Source of the DNA: JALYQB01 sp035640155
Lineage (GTDB): Bacteria > Actinomycetota > Actinomycetes > Mycobacteriales > Pseudonocardiaceae
Length of the DNA: 16,420 nt
Reading direction: 5' to 3'
Assembly (NCBI GenBank): GCA_035640155.1
Contig: DASQWR010000158.1
Coordinates: 1 to 16,420, forward strand
Part shown: piece by piece, positions 1 to 5,897 of the stretch
How the letters are laid out: each line of letters starts with the position of its first letter
Position numbering within the stretch: the stretch's first letter is position 1
Program-made: the position numbers and the translations under genes
The notes under the pieces: model-generated
What the model was told of the DNA's origin: nothing
Seen by the model: the letters and a program-made list of their open reading frames with translations, nothing else
Databases searched by the model: none

Positions 1-481
1 CACCGACGATGTCGAGCTCCGGCTCGCACCCCATCCGGGTGCCGCTGCGCTGCCCGTGCACAAGGGCGCTTCCGGCGGGGAGCTCTCCCGGGTGATGCTC
101 GCGCTCGAGGTGGTGCTGGCCGACGCAGACCCGGTGCCCACCCTGGTGTTCGACGAGGTCGACGCCGGCGTCGGTGGTCGCGCCGCAGTGGAGATCGGGC
201 GGCGGCTGGCCCAACTCGCCCGCACCCACCAGGTCGTGGTGGTCACCCACCTGCCGCAGGTCGCCGCGTACGCCAACCGACACCTGGTGGTGGACAAGGC
301 CGCCTCCAGCACCGGGCTCACCCGCAGCGGCGTCCGCGAGGTCGACGAGGAACACCGGGTGGTGGAGCTGGCCCGGATGCTCGCCGGGATGGCGGACACC
401 AAGACGGGGCGCGCACACGCCGAGGAGCTGCTTGCCGTGGCCGCCGCCGACAAGCACCCGCGGCGGCGCAGGGCGGGCTGA
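1..481 (+). CDS. recN: DNA repair protein RecN, C-terminal part (5' truncated by window)
   Basis: RecN is an SMC-like ATPase that acts early in double-strand break repair. Only about 159 C-terminal residues are present; the first complete codon begins at base 2, and the TGA stop is at 479-481. The visible part is the C-terminal half of the ABC-type head. It has the signature motif KGASGGELSR, the Walker B segment TLVFDEVDAGVGGR followed by a family-typical AAVEIGRRL helix, and the switch segment VVVVTHLPQVAAYANRH with its conserved His. The Arg/Lys-rich tail (HPRRRRAG) is short. A GTG at 56 could be read as a start, but the codons before it continue the RecN sequence, so it is internal. The gene lies 63 bp upstream of steA, as recN does in mycobacteria. 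The family assignment is secure; the N-terminal Walker A half cannot be checked here. Confidence 0.95.
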   Translation, partial: TDDVELRLAPHPGAAALPVHKGASGGELSRVMLALEVVLADADPVPTLVFDEVDAGVGGRAAVEIGRRLAQLARTHQVVVVTHLPQVAAYANRHLVVDKAASSTGLTRSGVREVDEEHRVVELARMLAGMADTKTGRAHAEELLAVAAADKHPRRRRAG

Positions 482-544
482 TCCCGGCGCACCCACCCGC
501 TGGTCCGGCGCGCCTACCCGGCCTCAACCGCTCGGCTTGACACC

Positions 545-1735
545 ATGGTCAGCATGAGGATCTCCGGTCTGCTCGGCCGCTCCCGTGCGGCACCACCCGG
601 GACGATCGGCGTGGCCAGGGTGGACCGCCGCGTCGACGCCCTGCTGCGCAGGATCCGTCCCGGCGACATCGCCGTGCTCGACCAGGTGGACCTCGACCGC
701 CGTACTGCCGACGCCCTGGTCTCCGCGCAGGTCAGGGGGGTGGTCAACGCTGCTCCCTCGATCTCCGGCCGGTTCCCGAACCTGGGCCCCGAGATCCTGG
801 TGGGCGCCGGTGTCACCCTGGTGGACGGGGTCGGGCCCGAGGTGCTGCGGATCGTCAAGGACGGGACCAGGCTCCGGTTGCACGAGGGCGTGGTCCATGC
901 GGGTGCCAAGGAGCTCGCCCGCGGCACCGAGCAGACCCCCGCCTCGGTCGCCGATCAGATGATCGAGGCGAAGTCCGGCTTGTCGGCGCAGCTCGAAGCG
1001 TTCTCGGCGAACACCATCGAGTTCCTCCGCCACGAGCGCGCGCTGGTTCTCGACGGGGTCGGCGTGCCCGAGGTCGACGTCGCGATCAAGGGCCGGCAGG
1101 TGCTGGTGGTCGCCGCGGGCTACGACCACACCGCGGACCTGGCGGCGCTCGAACGCTTCGTCCGCGAGCAGCGGCCAGTGCTGATCGGTGTCGAGAAAGG
1201 TGCGGACGCGCTGCGCGAAGCCGGCCACCGACCGGATCTCATCGTGGGCGATCCGGACGAGGTCACCGCGAGCGTGCTCAGCTGCGGCGCTCAGGTCGTG
1301 ATCCCCGCGCAGCCGGACGGGCACGCGCCCGGGCTCGAGCGCATCCAGGACCTCGGGATCGGGGCGGTCGCCTTTCCGGCGGCGAGCAACCCGGAGGACC
1401 TCGCGCTGCTGCTCGCCGAGGCCCACGGGGCTGACCTGGTGATCACGGTGGGCTTCCAGGCGACGCTGCACGAGTTCCTCGACCGCGGCCGCTCGGGTTC
1501 GAACCCGTCCACCTTCCTCACCCGGCTGCGCCTGGGCACCAAGCTGGTGGACGGCAAGGCCGTCGCCGCCCTGCACCGCAGCCGCGTGCCGACCGGCGTG
1601 GTGGCGCTGATGGTGCTCGCCGCACTGGTCGCGATGGCCGCGGCGCTGCTCGTCTCCGACGTCGGCGACGTCTACACCAGCCTCGTCGGCGACACCTGGA
1701 ACCGTTTCCTCTCCTGGATCAAGGGACTGACCTAG
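545..1735 (+). CDS. steA: SteA-like putative cytokinetic ring / cell separation protein
   Basis: This 396-residue protein resembles the SteA family (Rv1697 in M. tuberculosis, SteA in Corynebacterium). SteA acts with SteB at the division site, upstream of peptidoglycan hydrolysis during daughter-cell separation. Visible features are the N-terminal block with VVNAAPSISGRFPNLGPEIL (about 67-85), a thiamin-pyrophosphokinase-like central domain with DLIVGDPDEV (231-240) and DGHAPGLERIQDLG (258-271), the conserved SNPSTFLTRLRLG (319-331), and one C-terminal transmembrane helix at about 350-370 followed by a short tail. The pyrophosphokinase-like fold probably has no thiamin role here; that is inference. 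Two in-frame ATGs (545 and 554) are possible. The second gives MRISGLL, which matches how mycobacterial homologues begin, and neither has a clear Shine-Dalgarno. The stop is 3 nt before the next gene, so the two are co-transcribed. Confidence 0.9.
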   Translation: MVSMRISGLLGRSRAAPPGTIGVARVDRRVDALLRRIRPGDIAVLDQVDLDRRTADALVSAQVRGVVNAAPSISGRFPNLGPEILVGAGVTLVDGVGPEVLRIVKDGTRLRLHEGVVHAGAKELARGTEQTPASVADQMIEAKSGLSAQLEAFSANTIEFLRHERALVLDGVGVPEVDVAIKGRQVLVVAAGYDHTADLAALERFVREQRPVLIGVEKGADALREAGHRPDLIVGDPDEVTASVLSCGAQVVIPAQPDGHAPGLERIQDLGIGAVAFPAASNPEDLALLLAEAHGADLVITVGFQATLHEFLDRGRSGSNPSTFLTRLRLGTKLVDGKAVAALHRSRVPTGVVALMVLAALVAMAAALLVSDVGDVYTSLVGDTWNRFLSWIKGLT

Positions 1736-1738
1736 ACT

Positions 1739-2674
1739 GTGATCTCGCTTCGCTACCACATCATCTCGATCGGAGCGGTATTCCTCGCGCTGGCGCTCGG
1801 CGTCGTGCTCGGCTCGACCGCCATCAGCGATCGGCTGCTGTCCGGACTGAGCTCGGACCGCACCCGGCTCGAACAGCAGGTGACCGACCTGCAGGCGGAC
1901 AGCGACGGGTTGCGGGCCCGGCTCGATGACGCCGCCGCGTTCGCCACCGCGCTGGGCCCCCGAGCGGTCCGCGGGACCCTGCAGGGCCGCACCGTCGTGC
2001 TCGTGACCACCGCAGGCGCCGACCCGGTGGACCGCGACGGCCTGGTGTCCCTGCTGCGCAGCGCTGGTGCCACGGTGACCGGCGAGGTGCAGCTCACCGA
2101 CGCGTTCACCGACCCGTCGCGCTCCGACCAGTTGATCGAGCTGACCACCCGCCTGCTGCCCGCCGGGACGCAGCTGCCGACCGCACCCGACGCGGGCACC
2201 CTGACCGGCGGGTTGCTGGGGTCGTTGCTGCTGCTCGATCCCAGCACCGGCGCGGCACCGGCCAGCCCGGACGAGACGGCGGTGGTGCTCGCCGGGCTCG
2301 GTGACGGCGGGTTCATCCGGGCCGCCCCGCAGCTGCAGCCTGCCCAGCTCGCCGTGGTGCTCACCGGGGCCACTGCAGCCGGGAACGGCAGCGGGGATCG
2401 GGCTGGCACCGTGGCCCGCTTCGCCACCCAGCTCGACCGGTCGGGCGCCGGTGCGGTCCTCGCCGGCCGGACGGGCTCGGCGCAAGCCGACGGGGCGCTC
2501 GGCGTGGTGCGGGCAGACACGGCCGCCACCTCGGTGCTGTCCACCGTCGACGGCGTCGACAGCCCATCCGGCCGGATCACCACGGTGCTCGCCCTCGCCG
2601 AGCAGGCGCAGGGGCGGGCCGGGCGTTACGGCACCGCCGGAAACGCGGACGCGATGGCCCCCGCCGCCGGCTGA
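1739..2674 (+). CDS. steB: SteB/MctB-family membrane-anchored protein (often annotated 'copper transporter')
   Basis: This 311-residue protein belongs to the MctB family (Rv1698 in M. tuberculosis). It is linked to copper homeostasis in mycobacteria and, as SteB, to cell separation together with SteA in Corynebacterium. The N-terminus MISLRYHIIS runs straight into one hydrophobic helix (about 8-28), followed by a heptad-like coiled-coil segment (about 38-66: SSDRTRLEQQVTDLQADSDG). The rest is an Ala/Gly/Thr-rich domain with an early beta-strand GRTVVLVTTAGADP, a typical feature of the family. I see no Cys- or Met-rich metal-binding cluster, so a copper role is not supported by this sequence itself. 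The GTG start is 3 nt after the steA stop, which indicates translational coupling. Given the pairing with steA, the division role looks at least as likely as copper export. The 3' end lies inside a tandem repeat and hairpin (2666-2729). Confidence 0.85.
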   Translation: MISLRYHIISIGAVFLALALGVVLGSTAISDRLLSGLSSDRTRLEQQVTDLQADSDGLRARLDDAAAFATALGPRAVRGTLQGRTVVLVTTAGADPVDRDGLVSLLRSAGATVTGEVQLTDAFTDPSRSDQLIELTTRLLPAGTQLPTAPDAGTLTGGLLGSLLLLDPSTGAAPASPDETAVVLAGLGDGGFIRAAPQLQPAQLAVVLTGATAAGNGSGDRAGTVARFATQLDRSGAGAVLAGRTGSAQADGALGVVRADTAATSVLSTVDGVDSPSGRITTVLALAEQAQGRAGRYGTAGNADAMAPAAG

Positions 2675-2729
2675 GCCGGCAACCCGGCAGAGCGCCGGCT
2701 GAGCCGCCAGCAGGGCAGAGCCGGCTGAG
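2666..2729 (+). repeat. 28-bp tandem repeat (two copies plus partial third) spanning the steB stop codon
   Basis: Copies at 2666-2693 and 2694-2721 match at 24 of 28 positions, and a third partial copy (GCCGGCTGAG) occupies 2720-2729. Every copy begins GCCGGCTGAG and ends GGCAGAGC. The first copy contains the TGA stop of steB (2672-2674), so the repeat looks like a local duplication of the gene end. In the first copy, GCCGGC-TGA-GCCGGC (2666-2680) is a perfect 6-bp hairpin with the stop codon as its loop. No T-run follows, so it is not a typical intrinsic terminator. Confidence 0.75.
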
Positions 2730-2730
2730 G

Positions 2731-2739
2731 TGTTACCGT
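2731..2739 (+). promoter_or_regulatory. Putative extended -10 promoter for pyrG
   Basis: TG-T-TACCGT fits an extended -10 (TGn followed by TAnnnT, hexamer at 2734-2739). No convincing -35 hexamer is seen. Transcription would start around 2746-2748. That point coincides with the upstream in-frame GTG (2748) and with the foot of the outer stem of the leader described at 2748-2812. This is a prediction from motif and spacing only. Confidence 0.45.
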
Positions 2740-2747
2740 GAGGCTCC

Positions 2748-2812
2748 GTGGTCGGCGGCTCGCCGTCCGCCGCAGGTGAACCGGCCGGATTCGAAACGGC
2801 CGGTCGGACCAC
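2748..2812 (+). promoter_or_regulatory. Potential three-stem folded leader of pyrG
   Basis: Three perfect inverted repeats nest between the predicted transcription start and the Shine-Dalgarno. The outer stem is GTGGT (2748-2752) with ACCAC (2808-2812). Helix 1 is CGGCGG (2753-2758) with CCGCCG (2767-2772), with an 8-nt loop. Helix 2 is ACCGGCCG (2780-2787) with CGGCCGGT (2797-2804), with a 9-nt loop GATTCGAAA. The outer stem closes directly before GGGAG at 2813. Together they could form a three-way junction. Short GC stems arise easily in GC-rich DNA, so this is a candidate, not a demonstrated riboswitch or attenuator. I do not recognise a known RNA family. Confidence 0.35.
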
Positions 2813-2817
2813 GGGAG
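2813..2817 (+). promoter_or_regulatory. Ribosome binding site that favours the TTG start of pyrG
   Basis: GGGAG lies 5 nt before TTG 2823, which is in the pyrG frame. It abuts an out-of-frame ATG (2818) with no spacing, so that ATG is unlikely to be used. The site argues for initiation at TTG 2823 rather than at GTG 2748. Confidence 0.5.
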
Positions 2818-2822
2818 ATGCC

Positions 2823-4541
2823 TTGGCCCCACACGTCCGCCCGACCAGGTACCTGTTCGTCACCGGAGGCGTCGCCTCCTCGCTGGGCAAGGGGCTCACC
2901 GCGTCCAGCCTCGGGCAGCTGCTCACCGCCCGTGGGTTGCGGGTGACGATGCAGAAGCTCGACCCGTACCTCAACGTCGACCCCGGGACGATGAACCCCT
3001 TCCAGCACGGCGAGGTGTTCGTCACCGAGGACGGCGCGGAGACCGACCTCGACATCGGCCACTACGAGAGGTTCCTCGACCGCGACCTCTCCGGGCGGGC
3101 GAACGTCACCACGGGCCAGATCTACTCCACGGTGATCGCGAAGGAGCGCCGGGGCGAGTACCTCGGTGACACCGTGCAGGTGATCCCGCACATCACCGAC
3201 GAGATCAAGGCCCGGATCACGGCGATGGCCCAGGAGGATCCGAGCAGGCCGGGAACGGACGGGACCGCGCCGGACGTTGTGATCACCGAGGTCGGTGGGA
3301 CGGTGGGGGACATCGAGTCGCTGCCGTTCCTCGAGGCGGCCCGGCAGGTCCGACACGACCTGGGGCGGGACAACTGCTTCTTCCTGCACGTCTCCCTGGT
3401 GCCCTACCTGGCGCCGTCAGGAGAGCTGAAGACGAAGCCGACGCAGCACTCGGTGGCGTCGCTGCGCAACATCGGCATCCAGCCCGACGCGCTGGTCTGC
3501 CGTGCGGACCGCGAGATCCCGGACGGACTCAAGCGCAAGATCGCGCTGATGTCCGACGTGGACATCGACGGGGTGGTCGCGGCGCCGGACGCCCCGTCGA
3601 TCTACGACATCCCCAAGGTGCTGCACGCCGAGGGTCTGGACGCCTACGTGGTGCGCCGGCTCGGGCTGCCGTTCCGCGACGTCGACTGGACCGAGTGGGG
3701 CGACCTGCTCGACCGGGTGCACGACCCGGCGGAGACGGCGCGGATCGCGATGGTCGGCAAGTACGTCGACCTGCCCGACGCGTACCTGTCGGTCACCGAG
3801 GCGCTGCGCGCCGGGGGGTTCGCCCACCGCGCGCGGGTCGAGCTGGTGTGGGTGCCCTCCGGCCGATGCGAGACGCCGGCGGGGGCGGACGCCGCGCTGC
3901 ACGGGGTGGACGCGGTCCTCGTCCCCGGTGGTTTCGGGGTGCGCGGCATCGAGGGCAAGGTCGGCGCGCTGCGCCACGCTCGCACCCGAGGTGTCCCGGC
4001 GCTCGGGCTGTGCCTCGGCCTGCAGTGCATGGTGATCGAGGCCGCCCGGAACCTGGGCGGGTTGGAGGCGGCCAACTCGACGGAGTTCGACGAGTACACC
4101 GCGCACCCGGTGATCTCGACGATGGCCGACCAGGCGGACGTGGTCGCCGGTGAGCGGGACCTAGGCGGCACGATGCGTCTCGGTTCCTATCCGGCGGCGC
4201 TGGTGCCCGGGTCGGTCGTGGCGCAGGCCTACGGGCGTACCGAGGTCAGCGAGCGACACCGGCACCGCTACGAGGTGAACAACGCCTACCGGCAGGCGCT
4301 CACGGCGGCCGGCCTGGTGGTGAGCGGCACCTCGCCGGACGGGCGTCTGGTCGAGTTCGTCGAGCTGCCGGCCGAGGCCCATCCCTTCTACGCGGGCACC
4401 CAGGCACACCCCGAGCTGAAGAGCCGGCCGACCCGGCCGCACCCGCTGTTAGCCGCGTTCGTCCGGGCCGCGCTGGACTACCGGGCCGCCGAACGCCTCC
4501 CGATGGACGTCACCGCGGTCCCGGCCGGTGCCCGCCGGTGA
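2823..4541 (+). CDS. pyrG: CTP synthase (glutamine hydrolysing)
   Basis: The enzyme makes CTP from UTP, ATP and glutamine, the last step of de novo pyrimidine nucleotide synthesis, in the cytoplasm. From TTG 2823 it has 572 residues, close to the usual family length. The N-terminal amidoligase domain starts with the P-loop GGVASSLGKG (about 15-24), then QKLDPYLNVDPGTMNPFQHGE and VTEVGGTVGDIES. The C-terminal class I glutamine amidotransferase domain has VPGGFGVRG, the nucleophile Cys397 in GLCLGLQ, and His529/Glu531 in HPELKSRPTRPHP. Start choice: TTG 2823 has GGGAG 5 nt upstream and gives MAPHVRPTRYLFVTGG, matching family N-termini. GTG 2748 would add 25 low-complexity residues and could only be read as a leaderless start. 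One rare TTA codon lies at 4449. The stop overlaps the Nudix gene by 4 nt (GTGA). Confidence 0.95.
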   Translation: MAPHVRPTRYLFVTGGVASSLGKGLTASSLGQLLTARGLRVTMQKLDPYLNVDPGTMNPFQHGEVFVTEDGAETDLDIGHYERFLDRDLSGRANVTTGQIYSTVIAKERRGEYLGDTVQVIPHITDEIKARITAMAQEDPSRPGTDGTAPDVVITEVGGTVGDIESLPFLEAARQVRHDLGRDNCFFLHVSLVPYLAPSGELKTKPTQHSVASLRNIGIQPDALVCRADREIPDGLKRKIALMSDVDIDGVVAAPDAPSIYDIPKVLHAEGLDAYVVRRLGLPFRDVDWTEWGDLLDRVHDPAETARIAMVGKYVDLPDAYLSVTEALRAGGFAHRARVELVWVPSGRCETPAGADAALHGVDAVLVPGGFGVRGIEGKVGALRHARTRGVPALGLCLGLQCMVIEAARNLGGLEAANSTEFDEYTAHPVISTMADQADVVAGERDLGGTMRLGSYPAALVPGSVVAQAYGRTEVSERHRHRYEVNNAYRQALTAAGLVVSGTSPDGRLVEFVELPAEAHPFYAGTQAHPELKSRPTRPHPLLAAFVRAALDYRAAERLPMDVTAVPAGARR

Positions 4542-5164
4542 GCTCGCGGCACCACTTTCCGGTCTCCGGCAGCGAGACGCGGCACGTCGGGCGGGTGCTG
4601 GCGCTGCGCGTCGACCAGGTGGTGATGCCATCGGGGGGCACCGCGACGCGGGAGGTGGTGGAGCACCCCGGCGCAGTCGCGATCGTCCCGCTGGACCACG
4701 AGCGCCGCGTCGTCATGATCCACCAGTACCGGCACCCGCTCGGGCGGGCGCTGTGGGAGCTGCCCGCCGGCCTGCTCGACGCCGTGGGGGAGGAGCCCGT
4801 CGTGACCGCCCGCCGGGAGCTGGCGGAGGAGGTCGGGGTCGCGGCCACCGACTGGTCGGTGCTGGTCGATGTCGCCTCGTCGCCGGGGTTCAGCGACGAG
4901 TCGGTCCGGGTGTTCCTGGCCTGCGGGCTCTCCGCGGTGACGCGTCCGGCCGGCGCCGACGACGAGGAGGCGGATCTGGAGATCCACCGGGTGCCGCTCG
5001 ACGAAGCGGTGCGCCGGGTGCTGGCGGGGGAGATCGTCAACTCGTCCACAACCGCCGGCCTGCTCGCCGCGCACGCCGTCCTCGCCGGGGCGGCGCAGCC
5101 GAGGGCGGTCGACGCGCCGTGGCGCGACCGTCCGACCCGGTTCGCCTCCCGCCGCGGGCGCTGA
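4538..5164 (+). CDS. Nudix hydrolase, ADP-ribose pyrophosphatase type
   Basis: This 208-residue Nudix enzyme resembles Rv1700, an ADP-ribose pyrophosphatase that splits ADP-ribose into AMP and ribose-5-phosphate. The Nudix box spans about residues 78-101, with the metal-binding core RRELAEEVGV. Gly-to-Glu spacing is one residue longer than the textbook G-x5-E pattern, which I recall is also the case in Rv1700. ELPAGLLD precedes the box, and PGFSDESVRVFLA (116-128) follows, as is typical of the ADP-ribose subfamily. Upstream VMIHQYRHPLG is the usual strand and substrate-arginine region. The GTG start overlaps the pyrG TGA (GTGA), so translation is probably coupled. The 3' end converges on the minus-strand TM2 gene 32 bp away, and I see no terminator hairpin between them. 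Substrate preference within the ADP-ribose and NADH-type Nudix enzymes cannot be settled from sequence. Confidence 0.9.
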   Translation: MSSRHHFPVSGSETRHVGRVLALRVDQVVMPSGGTATREVVEHPGAVAIVPLDHERRVVMIHQYRHPLGRALWELPAGLLDAVGEEPVVTARRELAEEVGVAATDWSVLVDVASSPGFSDESVRVFLACGLSAVTRPAGADDEEADLEIHRVPLDEAVRRVLAGEIVNSSTTAGLLAAHAVLAGAAQPRAVDAPWRDRPTRFASRRGR

Positions 5165-5196
5165 CCGCGTCGCCGAGCGAGCGCGCCCCCGGTGCT

Positions 5197-5754
5197 TCAG
5201 CCCCGTAGCGGTCGGTCCTGGCCATCCGTCCCGCCCTGCACCAGCAGCAGGATCCCGTCGATGAAGGACCACACCGTACCCAGACCGAGCGTGAGCAGGG
5301 CGACCAGGAGCTGCGCGAGACCGAGGCCGGGGCGCCCGGCGTAGAATCGGCCGATTCCGATCGGAAGCACGATCTGCAGGACCCCGGCGATCACCTTCGA
5401 CCGGTCCGAGTACGGCCGGCCGTAGGGGTCGTAGCCGTACGGCGCTACCGGATCGGGCGGGTAGCCGTGCGCCGGTGACCCGGCCGGTCGTGGCATCGTG
5501 GCACCTCCGCCGGCCGGGTAGGACCCTTCGCCGGCCGGGTATGGCACTCGCGAGTGGTAATGCGGTCCGGGCAGGTCCACGAACAGGACGTCCAGCTCGC
5601 CCACGGTGCGTGCCGCCGTCGCGTTGCCCACCCGCTCGGTGTACTCGGCCATGTCCAACCGGCCGGCCGTGAGATGCTCGCCAAGGGCACGGATGGCCGT
5701 TTCCCGCTCCTCGCTGCTCGCCCGGACGCGCTCCGGCCGTTCGCCACCCACCAT
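5197..5754 (-). CDS. DUF1707 and TM2 domain-containing membrane protein
   Basis: This 185-residue protein has three parts. Residues about 7-61 form a DUF1707 (SHOCT-like) domain, RASSEERETAIRALGEHL through ARTVGELDVLFVDLP. Residues 62-118 are a Pro/Gly/Tyr-rich, probably disordered linker (GYDPYGRPY). Residues 119-173 are a TM2 domain with two hydrophobic helices around the GRFYAGRPGLGLAQLL turn. DUF1707 proteins are common in actinobacteria and of unknown function; TM2 domains are membrane hairpins also of uncertain role. The start chosen is ATG at 5754 because a TACGGT -10 box lies 6 nt upstream, fitting a leaderless mRNA. A GTG at 5787 would add 11 residues but has no ribosome site. It is divergent from ald with a 143-bp spacer and convergent with the Nudix gene. 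I cannot assign a biological role. Confidence 0.8.
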   Translation of the reverse strand: MVGGERPERVRASSEERETAIRALGEHLTAGRLDMAEYTERVGNATAARTVGELDVLFVDLPGPHYHSRVPYPAGEGSYPAGGGATMPRPAGSPAHGYPPDPVAPYGYDPYGRPYSDRSKVIAGVLQIVLPIGIGRFYAGRPGLGLAQLLVALLTLGLGTVWSFIDGILLLVQGGTDGQDRPLRG

Positions 5755-5760
5755 GGGCTC

Positions 5761-5766
5761 ACCGTA
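5761..5766 (-). promoter_or_regulatory. Leaderless -10 promoter of the DUF1707-TM2 gene
   Basis: Read on the minus strand, TACGGT is followed by GAGCCC and then ATG, so the A of the start codon would be at or next to +1. This is the classic actinobacterial leaderless arrangement and decides the start at 5754. No clear -35 hexamer is seen. Confidence 0.5.
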
Positions 5767-5836
5767 CCGGCGCGGACCGGCCGGCACCTACCGCCGCTGG
5801 CCGGCACGAGGCGCCGCCCGGTGAGCGGGTCCTCGC

Positions 5837-5842
5837 TAAGCT
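5837..5842 (+). promoter_or_regulatory. Putative -10 box for ald
   Basis: TAAGCT (TAnnnT) lies 55 bp upstream of the ald start codon and would give a leader of roughly 48 nt that includes the strong GGGGAGG ribosome site. No recognisable -35 hexamer is present, so the call rests on the hexamer and its position alone. I see no clear Lrp/AldR-type operator in the 5755-5897 spacer. Confidence 0.35.
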
Positions 5843-5897
5843 GCCACCACCGGAGGCCCGGACCCGGATCGGCACAGTCCCAGGGGAGGCAGCGGAC

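Noticed and set aside
537..542. TTGACA, a perfect -35 consensus just before steA
   Set aside because: No -10-like hexamer lies 16-19 bp downstream, and any start from it would fall inside the steA coding region.
2818..2820. ATG just upstream of the pyrG TTG start
   Set aside because: It is out of frame with pyrG, abuts the Shine-Dalgarno with no spacing, and opens only a short frame without recognisable content.
524..3055. An 843-codon open frame on the minus strand across steA, steB and the pyrG start
   Set aside because: It has no recognisable domain, is rich in Arg/Gly/His/Gln as expected of antisense frames in GC-rich genes, and lies opposite three well-supported genes. The same applies to the long minus frames at 5445-6974, 6854-8884 and 8965-9978.
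5163..5213. GACCGC/GCGGTC inverted repeat as a terminator between the convergent Nudix and TM2 genes
   Set aside because: The arms are only 6 bp, separated by 39 nt, and no T-run follows on either strand.
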